22,456 nucleotides of DNA. It comes from CAZNMF01 sp035547155 (GTDB lineage Bacteria; Acidobacteriota; Vicinamibacteria; Vicinamibacterales; SCN-69-37). Below are positions 1-7,869 of the stretch, one piece after another; within the stretch, counting starts at the first letter, position 1; every line of letters starts with the position of its first letter. Below the pieces are notes generated by a model. It ran no database searches and was not told where the DNA came from. It saw only the letters and a list, made by a program, of their open reading frames with translations. The position numbers and the translations under genes were made by a program. The DNA lies in NCBI GenBank assembly GCA_035547155.1, contig DASZVJ010000254.1, positions 1-22,456 on the forward strand, given 5' to 3'.

Positions 1-431
1 CACTCGAGCTCCGCGTACTCCTTGCTGGTCGTGAAGCCGAGCGGCAGCGTCAGCGCGGCCAGCACGATGATGAGCTGCCAGCCCCAGAAGTGCAGGCGGC
101 TGAGCGTGTCGCTGTACATTCGCGCCTTGCACAGCCGCTGCAGCGAGTAGTACACACCGACGAAGATCGCATTGCCGGCGAACGCGAAGACCGCGGCGTT
201 CGTGTGCAGCGGACGCAGCCGCCCGTACGACAGCGGTGCGATGCCACCGAGCAGATTTGGAAAGACGAGCTTCAGCGCGATCGTAAGGCCGACGAGAAAC
301 GCGACCAGCCCCCAGCCGGCCGTCGCGGCGGCGAAGCGCTGGACGATCGCGTTGTCGTACGCGAACGTCTCGACGGTCGGTCCGGCGGCGTACGCGTCCG
401 GTCTCGCAGGGTTAGCGGCGGGTGTCGACAT
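1..431 (-). CDS. ccoN: cbb3-type cytochrome c oxidase subunit I, N-terminal part (cut by window edge)
   Basis: This is the first 143 codons of the catalytic subunit of the high-affinity cbb3 oxidase, which reduces O2 with electrons from c-type cytochromes in the cytoplasmic membrane. The protein begins MSTPAANPARPDAYAAG. A first membrane helix lies around residues 35-57. It is followed by GRLRPLHTNAAVFAFAGNA, where the histidine in RPLHTN is the family's low-spin haem b ligand. Two further hydrophobic stretches follow before the edge. The ATG at 431 has a GAGGT ribosome site 8 nt upstream. The start lies inside the last 20 nt of ccoS, so the two are probably translationally coupled. The rest of the gene, and any ccoO or ccoP, lie to the left of the window. 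Identification is from the diagnostic histidine motif and from context. Confidence 0.93.
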   Translation of the reverse strand, partial: MSTPAANPARPDAYAAGPTVETFAYDNAIVQRFAAATAGWGLVAFLVGLTIALKLVFPNLLGGIAPLSYGRLRPLHTNAAVFAFAGNAIFVGVYYSLQRLCKARMYSDTLSRLHFWGWQLIIVLAALTLPLGFTTSKEYAELE

Positions 432-606
432 CAGGCATACCTCGGGGATGAACGGACGACGGCGAATCGATCTCGTCGAGCAGCACGCGCACGGGCGGCG
501 TGCTCGTGTCGTCGAACTGGCCCGCGCGCACGGCCCAGACGAACGCGACGAGGAACGTGGCCGCGACGGCGCCGCCTGCCGCGATGAGCAGGACGATCAC
601 GCTCAT
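412..606 (-). CDS. ccoS: cbb3-type cytochrome oxidase assembly protein CcoS
   Basis: This 64-residue protein starts MSVIVLLIAAGGAVAATFLVAFVWAVRAGQFDD. It has one N-terminal membrane helix followed by the W-x-V-R-x-G-Q-F-D-D signature of CcoS/FixS. CcoS is needed for insertion of haem b and copper cofactors into the oxidase; that role is family knowledge. The ATG overlaps the ccoI stop as ATGA (603-606), and a GGAG lies 8 nt upstream. The 3' end overlaps ccoN by 20 nt. Family members are usually 45-70 residues, so the length is normal. The small size and overlapping position would make it easy to miss, but the motif and neighbours make the call firm. Confidence 0.92.
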   Translation of the reverse strand: MSVIVLLIAAGGAVAATFLVAFVWAVRAGQFDDTSTPPVRVLLDEIDSPSSVHPRGMPDVDTRR

Positions 607-3014
607 GCCGGCAGCTCCAGACGCGCCGCCAGGCGCATCGAGCCGACACTGAGACCGACGACGGTCAGCGAGCTGACCGGCATCAGAATCGCGGTGGCGA
701 GCGGTGTCAGCACGCCAGCCAGCGCGAGCGACAAACCGATCGCGTTGTAGACGAGCGACACGGCAAAGCACGCGATGACGGCCTGGCGTGCGCGACGTAC
801 GTAGTGCAGGACGAGCGGCAGGTCGCGCAGGCGATCGCCGGCGACGATGGCGTCGCAGGCCGGCACGAGGCACGCGGTGTCATCGGAGACCGCGATGCCA
901 ACGTCCGCCGCGGCGAGCGCACCGGCGTCGTTGATGCCGTCACCGACCATCAACACGCGATGCCCCGCATGCTGGCGCTCGCGCACGGCCGCGAGCTTCG
1001 TCTCCGGCGCCTGCTCGAACGACATGTCCGCGCCGAACATCGGGCGCCACCGGGGCGCCTCGCCCGCGTGATCGCCGGAAAGCAAACAGACGTCGTGGGT
1101 GCGCCGCAGACGATGCAACGCCGCGCGCACACCGGGTCGAACGGGAGTCACGAGCGACGCCACGCCCACGAACACGCCGTCGATCGCCACCGCCGGGCCC
1201 GTCGACGCCGCCGGCACGCCAATGGCGAGCTCCGAGACGAACGCCGGCGAGCCGACCACGAGATCGTGGCCGTCGACGCGTCCCATCAATCCGCGGCCCG
1301 GCACGTCGAGCAGCGCCTCGACGCGAAGCGATCGCTCGACGGCCGCGCTGCCCGCAAGCGCGCGGCTGATGGGATGCGAGGACTCGGCCGCGAGCCGCCG
1401 CACCAGGCGCCACGCGTCGTCGTCCAGCGTGTCGCTCGCGACCGCCGCGCCGGACGTCAACGTGCCGGTCTTGTCGAACACGATCGTGTCGACGCGTGCG
1501 AGATCGAGCACGACGGCCGGCTGCTTCAGATAGATGCCGCGGCGCGCGAGCCTCGCCATCGCGGTGCCGAGCGTGATCGGCGCCGCCAGCGTCAGCGCGC
1601 ACGGACACGCGATGATGAGCACCGCCGTCGCCACCTGAACCGATTTGGCGGCGTCGGGCCACCATGCGATCGCGCCGATCGCGGCGAGCGCAAGCGCGAC
1701 GCCGGTGAACACCGCGCCGAAGCGCGACGCGACGTCGCTCAGCGCGTCCATCTTCGGCTTCGCGAAGATCGGGTTGTTCCACAGACCGGCGAGCCGGCTG
1801 TGATCGACGTCGCGCTGCACGGCCAGGCGCATCGTCGCCTCGATCACGCGCGCGCCTGCGGGCACGCCGTCGCCGCGCCGCAGTTGCACGGGCCGCGCCT
1901 CGCCGGTCACGAACGACAAATCGATCGCGCCCGACTCGTCGATCAGCACGGCATCGGCGGGCACGATCTCCGACGGCCGGACGATGACGCGATCGCCTGG
2001 ACGCACGTAGGCGATCGGCACGAGGACGCCCTGCCCCGTGTCGTGACTCTCGACGCGAACGGACAGCGGCAAGAACGATCGGAACGAGCGATCGAACGCG
2101 AGCCGATCGAAGGTCTTCTGCTGGAACAGCCGTCCAATCAGCAGAAAGAAGACGAGCCCGGTGAACGAGTCCGTGAAGCCTTCACCGCGGCCGGAGGTGA
2201 TCTCGACGACGCTGCGCGCGAAGAGTACGGCGAGGCCCAGCGCGATCGGCACGTCGAGCGTGATCGCGCGATGGCGGATTGCGCGCCAGGCGGACTGGAA
2301 ATAGTCCGACGCGCTATAGACGAGCACGGGCACCGCCAGCGCCAGGTTGAGCGCGCCGAACACGCGCTGCAGGCCGTCACCGAGCGGCGCGCCATTGACG
2401 TATCGCGGAATACTGAACAGCATCGCGTTGCCGAACGCGAATCCGGCGATGCCGAGTTGGACATAGAGGCGGCGGCGCGCCGGCGGCATATGGCCGGTGC
2501 GCGGCTCGTTGTCGAGCGCCGGCGGATAGCCGATCGACGCCAGCGCCTCGGCCACGCGTCGAATCGATGTCTGGTCCGGCTTGAAGGTGACGCGCACGAT
2601 GCGCCGCAGCACATCGGCATCCGCGCGCACGATGCCGGCGTCGATCTTCCACAGCCGCTCGATCAGCCACAGACACGACGCGCAGTGCATGCCCGGCACG
2701 CTGAACGTGGCGCGCGCGATCCGACCGTCATCCACGTCGAGAAAGCGCCGGGCGATCGCGGGATCGTCGAGGCAGGCCAACGATGCGACCGTCCCGCGCT
2801 GCGAGACGCCCGGCGGCGTGCTGCACGCATAGAACGCGTCGAGCCCTTCTCGCTGCAACAGTGAGAAGACGGCCTCGCAGCCTGCACAACAGAACGCGCC
2901 GGCGCCTGTGATCAGCGGCGACGTGCCGCAGCGATCGCCGCAATGGCGGCAGATCAGGGCCGACGAGTCGATGGCAGATGGAACACGCGCAGAAACCGGC
3001 ACGACGACGGCCAT
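603..3014 (-). CDS. ccoI: copper-translocating P-type ATPase of the FixI/CcoI type
   Basis: This 803-residue P1B-type ATPase exports copper across the inner membrane for cbb3 oxidase assembly. A cysteine-rich Zn-ribbon-like segment lies at the N-terminus (C22, C25, C29, C42, C43, C46). A heavy-metal-associated domain follows, with GMHCASC (C111, C114). Membrane helices begin at about residue 190. The ion-path motif CPC is at 470-472, the phosphorylated aspartate at D514 in DKTGTLT, and the hinge motif GDGIND at 691-696. The N-terminal cysteine segment plus adjacent ccoS separates it from the general copper-detoxifying CopA type. No good ribosome site precedes the ATG at 3014, so the exact start is uncertain. 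It is the first gene of the ccoI-ccoS-ccoN set and is preceded by about 125 bp of non-coding DNA. Confidence 0.95.
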   Translation of the reverse strand: MAVVVPVSARVPSAIDSSALICRHCGDRCGTSPLITGAGAFCCAGCEAVFSLLQREGLDAFYACSTPPGVSQRGTVASLACLDDPAIARRFLDVDDGRIARATFSVPGMHCASCLWLIERLWKIDAGIVRADADVLRRIVRVTFKPDQTSIRRVAEALASIGYPPALDNEPRTGHMPPARRRLYVQLGIAGFAFGNAMLFSIPRYVNGAPLGDGLQRVFGALNLALAVPVLVYSASDYFQSAWRAIRHRAITLDVPIALGLAVLFARSVVEITSGRGEGFTDSFTGLVFFLLIGRLFQQKTFDRLAFDRSFRSFLPLSVRVESHDTGQGVLVPIAYVRPGDRVIVRPSEIVPADAVLIDESGAIDLSFVTGEARPVQLRRGDGVPAGARVIEATMRLAVQRDVDHSRLAGLWNNPIFAKPKMDALSDVASRFGAVFTGVALALAAIGAIAWWPDAAKSVQVATAVLIIACPCALTLAAPITLGTAMARLARRGIYLKQPAVVLDLARVDTIVFDKTGTLTSGAAVASDTLDDDAWRLVRRLAAESSHPISRALAGSAAVERSLRVEALLDVPGRGLMGRVDGHDLVVGSPAFVSELAIGVPAASTGPAVAIDGVFVGVASLVTPVRPGVRAALHRLRRTHDVCLLSGDHAGEAPRWRPMFGADMSFEQAPETKLAAVRERQHAGHRVLMVGDGINDAGALAAADVGIAVSDDTACLVPACDAIVAGDRLRDLPLVLHYVRRARQAVIACFAVSLVYNAIGLSLALAGVLTPLATAILMPVSSLTVVGLSVGSMRLAARLELPA

Positions 3015-3139
3015 CGCAGTGCAAATTGGCTGCCCGGATCGGTGCGTGCGAAATCTCTCGATCCGGCGCGGTCAAATCGATGATGTTTGGATTTTTTCGA
3101 TCGTCGCGCGGATTTCTCCGCAGGCGCGGCAAGCCGGCG

Positions 3140-3391
3140 TCAATGTGTCAGACGTACGATCAACACGGGCACGGCCAGCGCGAGCACGAGGAACAACCAC
3201 GCCCAGACGTTGCCGAAGTTCAGCGTCCATCCGAGGCCCACGCTCCCCTTCGCCGCGCGTCGAACCGCCGAAGCGATCTGGGTCGGCGTGACGCCGGCGC
3301 TGCGCAACTCGGCAGTCAGATCGCGCAGCCGCGTCAGCAGCGCATCGACGCGCGTCTCGTCACGGCGGCGCGGCGACGCCCGCTCGAGCAC
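3140..3391 (-). pseudogene. C-terminal, membrane-anchored half of a frameshifted coiled-coil protein
   Basis: This frame encodes a basic, helical segment (DETRVDALLTRLRDLTAEL) and then GWTLNFGNVWAWLFLVLALA, ending in one hydrophobic helix at the extreme C-terminus. No ATG is available: the listed start is a GTG without a ribosome site, and the frame opens only after a TGA near 3474. The sequence before the GTG in this frame (RARFDALEERLDLKRRRGAL) continues the heptad pattern of the upstream frame at 3360-3608. Dropping one base of the GC run at about 3444-3452 fuses the two into one roughly 156-residue protein. It is best read as the 3' half of one gene carrying a one-base insertion or a sequencing error. 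The family is not recognised. Confidence 0.55.
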
Positions 3392-3608
3392 GAGCGCACC
3401 ACGCCGGCGTTTGAGATCGAGCCGCTCCTCGAGTGCATCGAAACGCGCGCGGATCGAGCCGGTCGAGACGCGCGCTCAATCCTCGCACCTCGACCTTCGA
3501 CTCGTCCGCCTGAGTTGCCAGACCACTCACCTGCACCTTCAGGATGTCAACCTTCCCGTGAAGGTCGCCCACCTGCCCTGCCACCTGCTCCAGTTTTTCG
3601 TCGCTCAT
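3360..3608 (-). pseudogene. N-terminal coiled-coil half of the same frameshifted gene
   Basis: The frame starts MSDEKLEQVAGQVGDLHGK and continues with regular heptads (VDILKVQVSGLATQADESKV, then LSARLDRLD), typical of a coiled coil. After RLDRLD it degenerates into Arg/Cys/Pro-rich sequence (PRAFRCTRGAARS) unlike the preceding part, and stops at 3360. The good heptad sequence resumes in the +1 frame. The ATG at 3608 is a sensible start. A 7-bp hairpin and a possible minus-strand promoter lie just upstream. The function is unknown. Taken with the 3' half, the product would be a coiled-coil protein anchored in the membrane by its tail. Confidence 0.5.
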
Positions 3609-3627
3609 GCGTCCCCACGGGGGCGGA

Positions 3628-3644
3628 CGACGATAGCATCGTCG
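3628..3644 (-). promoter_or_regulatory. hairpin and possible promoter upstream of the coiled-coil gene
   Basis: CGACGAT-AGC-ATCGTCG is a perfect 7-bp inverted repeat with a 3-nt loop. It lies 19 nt before the minus-strand ATG at 3608. On the minus strand it includes TGCTATCGT, which resembles an extended -10 element, and TTGCCG (3652-3657) lies 16 nt further upstream. Both boxes match the consensus at only four of six positions, so the promoter call is weak. Confidence 0.25.
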
Positions 3645-3784
3645 CGCCGCACGGCAACAAGGCAATCGATGTGGCGCGTACGTGGGACGACGTGTCCAAA
3701 TTGCGCCAGAAAATGCGGCGGGGAACGCCGGCGTTCGAAAACCGCAAGGCGCCGGTTGACGAATTTGCGATCGGCTGGCGGCGG

Positions 3785-5221
3785 CTAGCTCACGGCTTCG
3801 AGACGCACGACGGTCTTTCGGGCGGTCGCCAGCAATTGCCCGAGCTCGGTGCGACACGAGCCGCAGCCCGTTCCGGCGCGTGTGGCGGCGCCGAGCGCCT
3901 GCACCGAATCGGCGCCTTCCGCGATGGCCTGACGCAGCGTCTGCTCGGTGACCTTGTGACAGTTGCAGATGACGCGATCGCCAGGCGTGGCCGCGCATGC
4001 CGTGCTCTGACACAGCAGTTCGAGCGGATCGGCGGGCACCGGATCGTCGCGATCGTACAGCTGGACCAGTCCGGCCGCTGCGGCAGTGTTGCCGACGAGC
4101 ATCGCGCCGAGCAGCCGCCCGTCGCGCACGATGACCTTGCGATACGCGTGTCGCCGCTCTTCGATGATCTGCACGACGTGATCGCTCTCGAGCTCCGGCT
4201 CGAGGCTGCCCATCGACGCGACGTCCACGCCGGCGACCTTCAGGCGCGTGTAGATCTTCGATCCGCGATACCGCGCCTGCGGCTGCGTCGCGCTCAGCAC
4301 GTCGGCGAGCACGGCCGCCTGCTCCCACACCGGCGCGACGATGCCGTACGTGCGGCCCTGATGCTCGGCGCACTCGCCGAACGCGTAGACCGACGGCACG
4401 AGCGTCGCGAGCGTGTCGTTGACTTCGATGCCGCGCCGCACCGGCAGCCCCGACGCGCGCGCCACGTCGACGCGCGGCCGCACGCCGCACGCGAGCACGA
4501 CGAGATCGGCCGGCAGACGTGTGCCGTCGTTCAACACGACGCCGTCCACGCGATCGGCGCCGTACGCGGATTCGACGGTCCGTCCCGCGCGCACAAAAAT
4601 CCCCGCGCGCGCGATCTGCCGTCCCAGCATCTCGCCGCCGATGCGATCGAGCTGCGCGTCCATCAGCGTCGGCGACAGGTGCACGACGGTGACGTGCAGG
4701 CCGCGATCGGACAGCACCTTCGCGGCCTCGAGTCCCAGCAAGCCGCCACCGACGACGACGGCGCTGTCGCCGGGCCGCGCGTGCTGGCGAATGCGCAGGC
4801 AGTCGGCCACGGTGCGATAGACGAACGCGCCGCGCCGCAGCGCGCCGCCCTCATCGAGCAGCCCGTCGAGCGGCGGCACGACCGGCTCGCTGCCGGTCGC
4901 GAAGACCGCGAGGTCGTAGCGGCGCTCCAGTCCGTCTTCCGTGTGCACGGTCTTCCGCAACGTGTCGAGCCGCGTCACGCGCGTGCGCGCGAGCAACCGG
5001 ATCGCATGCCGGTCGTACCAGGCCGGCGTCTTCGTGACGATCTCGTCAGGCCGTTCGCCGCCGAGCACGCGGCCGAGCATGATGCGGTTGTAGGCGCCCC
5101 CTGGCTCCTCGCCGTAGACGGTGATCTCGTAGAGGACGTGCGCGCCGCGCGCCGTCAGCTCGTCGAGCAGGCGGCACGTGCCCATGCCATTGCCAATGAT
5201 CGCCAGACGTTTCTTCCACAT
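3785..5221 (-). CDS. NAD(P)H/FAD-dependent electron-transfer subunit of assimilatory nitrate reductase (NirB N-terminal-like, with BFD [2Fe-2S] domain)
   Basis: This 478-residue flavoprotein probably oxidises NAD(P)H and passes electrons to the molybdenum subunit encoded upstream. The FAD-binding motif GNGMGT is at residues 10-15. The NAD(P)H-binding motif VVVGGGLLGLEAAK surrounds residues 155-168, and ATGSEP (108-113) is the conserved second FAD contact. The C-terminus is a BFD-type [2Fe-2S] domain with cysteines at 419, 421, 453 and 456 (CNC and CGSC). There is no sirohaem or nitrite-reductase domain, so it is not a full NirB. Length and order resemble the electron-transfer subunit of Nas systems (NasC of Klebsiella, NasB of Bacillus); the symbol is left open because naming differs between species. 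The start lies 3 nt after the catalytic subunit's stop, so the genes are almost certainly one operon. Confidence 0.88.
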   Translation of the reverse strand: MWKKRLAIIGNGMGTCRLLDELTARGAHVLYEITVYGEEPGGAYNRIMLGRVLGGERPDEIVTKTPAWYDRHAIRLLARTRVTRLDTLRKTVHTEDGLERRYDLAVFATGSEPVVPPLDGLLDEGGALRRGAFVYRTVADCLRIRQHARPGDSAVVVGGGLLGLEAAKVLSDRGLHVTVVHLSPTLMDAQLDRIGGEMLGRQIARAGIFVRAGRTVESAYGADRVDGVVLNDGTRLPADLVVLACGVRPRVDVARASGLPVRRGIEVNDTLATLVPSVYAFGECAEHQGRTYGIVAPVWEQAAVLADVLSATQPQARYRGSKIYTRLKVAGVDVASMGSLEPELESDHVVQIIEERRHAYRKVIVRDGRLLGAMLVGNTAAAAGLVQLYDRDDPVPADPLELLCQSTACAATPGDRVICNCHKVTEQTLRQAIAEGADSVQALGAATRAGTGCGSCRTELGQLLATARKTVVRLEAVS

Positions 5222-5224
5222 CGA

Positions 5225-7393
5225 TCAACGCTCGCTTTCGGCGGACGAGGCGGCGCTCGCACGCACCGCACAGACTTTGAACTCCGGCATTCGGCTGATG
5301 GGATCGAGCGCCGGGATCGTCAGAAGATTTGCGGCCTGACGGCCGCCCCAGTGGAACGGCGCGAACAGCGTGTCCGGCCGGATGTCAGCGGAGACGTGCG
5401 TGCGAAAGCGCACGCGGCCGCGCCGGCTCTCGACGAGCAGCACGCCATCGTCGGCGACGCCGAGACGGGCGGCGAGGCGCGGATGGATCTCGACGCGAGG
5501 CTCGGGCTTCGCCTCGATCAGCGTCTTCACGCGGCGCGTCTGGGCGCCGGAGTTGTAGTGCTCGCGATAGCGGCCGGTCGTGAAGTACAGCGGATAGGCC
5601 GCGTCCGGCGCTTCCGCCGCGGCGCGATACGGCACGACGTGAAAGCGCGCGCGGCCGGACGGATGCGCGAAGCGATCGGCGAAGAGGCGCGGCGTGCCGG
5701 GATGATCGATCGACGGGCACGGCCAGAACACGCCGCGCTCGCTGCGCAGGCGCTCATACGTCATGCCGCTGTAGTCCGCCGTGGCGCCGGCCGTCACGCG
5801 GCGCAGCTCGTCGAAGACGGCGCGCGGCGAGTCGAACGCAAATTGTTGCGCACAGCCGAGGCGCGCAGCCAGCGCGGCGATCACCTCGACGTCCGTCCGC
5901 ACGCCCTCCGGCGGCGGCTGCACGCGCTGGCGCAGAATCACCCGTCCTTCGAGATTCGTCGTCGTGCCTTCTTCTTCCGCCCACTGCGCGGTGGGCAGGA
6001 TGACGTGCGCGTCCGCCGATGTCTCGTTCTCGAACGCGTCGCAGACGACGAGCAGATCGAGCTGGCGCAGCTTGCGAACGATGTTGGACACATTCGGCGA
6101 GGCGACGGCGACGTTCGAACCGAAGACGAGCAGCGCGCGGATGCCGCCGTCCGGGCCGAGCGCGTCGAGCAGCTCGTACGCGCTCTTCCCTTTTCCCGGC
6201 AGCGACGCAGGATCGACGCCCCAGTGCCGTGCGACGGTTTCGCGATGCGCGGGATCGGCGATGGATCGATAGCCCGGAAGCTGATCCGCCTTCTGTCCGT
6301 GCTCACGTCCGCCCTGCCCATTGCCTTGTCCCGTGAGGCAGCCGTATCCGCTCGCCGGCTTACCGACCTTGCCGAGCGCGAGCATCAGATTGATCAGCGC
6401 GAGCACGGTGTCCGTGCCCTTGGACTGCTGTTCCGCGCCGCGGCCGGTCAGCGTCATGCTGCGATCGGCGGCCGCGAGCAGGCGCACGGCGCGCCGCTGC
6501 TGTTCGACGGGCACGCCGGTCACGCGCTCGACGTGCGCTGGATCGCTCGTCAGCACGCTGCGCCGCACCTCTTCGAATCCTTCGGTGCGCCGATCGATGT
6601 ACGCGCGATCGATCAGCTGCTCGGCGATCGCCAGATGCAGCAGGCCATTGGCCAGCGCGAGATCCGTCCCCGGCGTGATCTGCAGATGCAGCGTCGCGTC
6701 ACGCGCCGTTGCCGTGCGCCGCGGATCGACGACGATGAGCGAGCCGCCGTGTGCGCGTTGATCGGCGAGCCATTGCGCGATCGGCGGCATCGTGTCCGCG
6801 CAGTTCGAGCCCCACAGCATCAGGACCTGCGCGTCCGCGATGTCCGCAACCGGAAACGGCAGCCCGCGATCGACGCCGAACGCGCGCGTCTGTCCGGCTG
6901 CCGCCGACGCCATGCAGTAGCGGCCGTTGTAGTCGATGTGCGGCGTGCGCAGCGCGACGCGCGCGAGCTTGCCGAGCAGGTACGCCTTCTCGTTGGTGAG
7001 GGCGCCGCTGCCGAACGCCGCGAGCGACTCGGCCCCGTGGCGATCGCGCAGCGCGACGAGCGTCTCCGCGATGAAGTCCAGCGCCGCGTCCCAGCTCACG
7101 GGCACGAGCGCGCCGTGGGCGGCGCGCATCAGCGGGCTCGTGAGCCGCGCCGGATGCGTGACGAGCGCGGCCGACGTGAAGCCCTTGATGCACATCTGCC
7201 CGCGGTTGACGGGAAAATCCGGATCGGCGTGGATCGCCAGATCGTGCGGCGCGGCGTCCGCGATCGACACCGTCATCCCGCACTGGAACGCGCAGTACGG
7301 ACAATGGGTGTGCGTCGCCTTCGCGCCGACCAGGTGCAGGTGCGGCGTGGACTCGCGGGATCGTTGAGCTTGTCCGCCCGGGCGTGATGCCAC
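5225..7393 (-). CDS. nasA: assimilatory nitrate reductase catalytic subunit (molybdopterin, [4Fe-4S])
   Basis: This protein of about 722 residues reduces nitrate to nitrite in the cytoplasm. Four cysteines for a [4Fe-4S] cluster are present (C31, C34, C38 in HCPYCAFQCGM, and C68 in GQMCIKG). GRYCMASAAAG carries the cysteine expected to ligate molybdenum. The C-terminal MGD-binding fold is complete (FTTGRYREHYNSGAQTRR; FAPFHWGG). No Tat or other signal peptide is seen, which fits a cytoplasmic Nas/NarB enzyme rather than periplasmic NapA. The GTG at 7393 is chosen because GGAGG lies 5 nt before it; a TTG at 7423 in the same frame has no ribosome site. Redox partners are encoded directly downstream. 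No nitrate transporter or nitrite reductase is in the window. A formate dehydrogenase reading is less likely given the NirB-like partner. Confidence 0.88.
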   Translation of the reverse strand: MASRPGGQAQRSRESTPHLHLVGAKATHTHCPYCAFQCGMTVSIADAAPHDLAIHADPDFPVNRGQMCIKGFTSAALVTHPARLTSPLMRAAHGALVPVSWDAALDFIAETLVALRDRHGAESLAAFGSGALTNEKAYLLGKLARVALRTPHIDYNGRYCMASAAAGQTRAFGVDRGLPFPVADIADAQVLMLWGSNCADTMPPIAQWLADQRAHGGSLIVVDPRRTATARDATLHLQITPGTDLALANGLLHLAIAEQLIDRAYIDRRTEGFEEVRRSVLTSDPAHVERVTGVPVEQQRRAVRLLAAADRSMTLTGRGAEQQSKGTDTVLALINLMLALGKVGKPASGYGCLTGQGNGQGGREHGQKADQLPGYRSIADPAHRETVARHWGVDPASLPGKGKSAYELLDALGPDGGIRALLVFGSNVAVASPNVSNIVRKLRQLDLLVVCDAFENETSADAHVILPTAQWAEEEGTTTNLEGRVILRQRVQPPPEGVRTDVEVIAALAARLGCAQQFAFDSPRAVFDELRRVTAGATADYSGMTYERLRSERGVFWPCPSIDHPGTPRLFADRFAHPSGRARFHVVPYRAAAEAPDAAYPLYFTTGRYREHYNSGAQTRRVKTLIEAKPEPRVEIHPRLAARLGVADDGVLLVESRRGRVRFRTHVSADIRPDTLFAPFHWGGRQAANLLTIPALDPISRMPEFKVCAVRASAASSAESER

Positions 7394-7488
7394 GGCGACC
7401 TCCGCACGACGTGTTCCTGCCAATGACGCGATGCCGCCGCTCGACGCGGAGGGCGAGACATCAGAAGAAGGACACGACGGAGTGTCGC

Positions 7489-7624
7489 GGCGCCGCAGGC
7501 TGCGGCGCCTGGCGCGTCACCTCTGCGCTCCAGGCTCGGAGCGCCGACGCGCCGGCTGAAACCCGGCGGTTTCAGCGAGGCCGACTGCACCGTGGCAGCC
7601 GGTGAAACGACGATACACCGGCTG
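7489..7624. repeat. cluster of four perfect hairpins between divergent genes
   Basis: Four uninterrupted inverted repeats follow each other in 136 bp. They are 7489-7509 (GGCGCCGCA, loop GGC), 7525-7544 (GCGCTCC, loop AGGCTC), 7555-7576 (GCTGAAACC, loop CGGC) and 7596-7624 (CAGCCGGTG, 11-nt loop). Stems are 9, 7, 9 and 9 bp with no mismatches, and their sequences differ. They occupy the space between the nitrate reductase start and the small membrane-protein gene. No T-run follows any of them, so they are not classic intrinsic terminators. Confidence 0.75.
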
Positions 7625-7673
7625 GCCGCGCGAATCAAGAAATGGGCTAGGATGTCGCCTACAGGAGCCTTCC

Positions 7674-7862
7674 ATGAACGGCATTCGCGTCGCGATTTCC
7701 GCGCTCATTCTCGCGCTCATCACGCTGGCGATTCTCGGCTGGCAGTGGACGGGCGCCCATCAGCAGCCCGCGCAATATCTCGCCGCGCGGACCGTGCTGA
7801 CGATCATGTCGATCGCCGGCCTCGTCGGCCTCGGCGCGATCTGGCGGCCGCGGAAGGTTTGA
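7674..7862 (+). CDS. small two-helix membrane protein, function unknown
   Basis: The product is 62 residues, starting MNGIRVAISALILALITLAI. It has one hydrophobic segment at about residues 5-24 and a second at about 42-58 (TVLTIMSIAGLVGLGAIW), ending in the basic tail RPRKV. The ATG at 7674 has AGGAG 6 nt upstream; a TAGGAT that could be a -10 element lies at 7648-7653, without a clear -35. The gene is not recognised. It stands alone, divergent from the nitrate reductase genes, and is followed within 8 nt by a REP-like pair. The good ribosome site and clean helices support a real gene. Confidence 0.65.
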   Translation: MNGIRVAISALILALITLAILGWQWTGAHQQPAQYLAARTVLTIMSIAGLVGLGAIWRPRKV

Positions 7863-7869
7863 TTGGTCC

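Noticed and set aside
3066..3090. Possible FNR/ANR box before ccoI (TCAAATCGATGATGTTT)
   Set aside because: It does not fit TTGAT-N4-ATCAA; only one half resembles the consensus.
3108..3121. Hairpin GCGGA-TTTC-TCCGC as a terminator of the coiled-coil gene
   Set aside because: On the minus strand it is followed by an A-run rather than a T-run, so it does not fit an intrinsic terminator.
3547..3747. Small minus-strand frame of 66 codons
   Set aside because: It overlaps the coiled-coil gene in another frame and has Arg/Ser-rich shadow composition.
2978..7387. Very long open frame (1469 codons) on the plus strand
   Set aside because: It lies opposite ccoI and the nitrate reductase genes, is Arg/His/Ala-rich with no family features, and is explained by the high GC of the real genes on the other strand.
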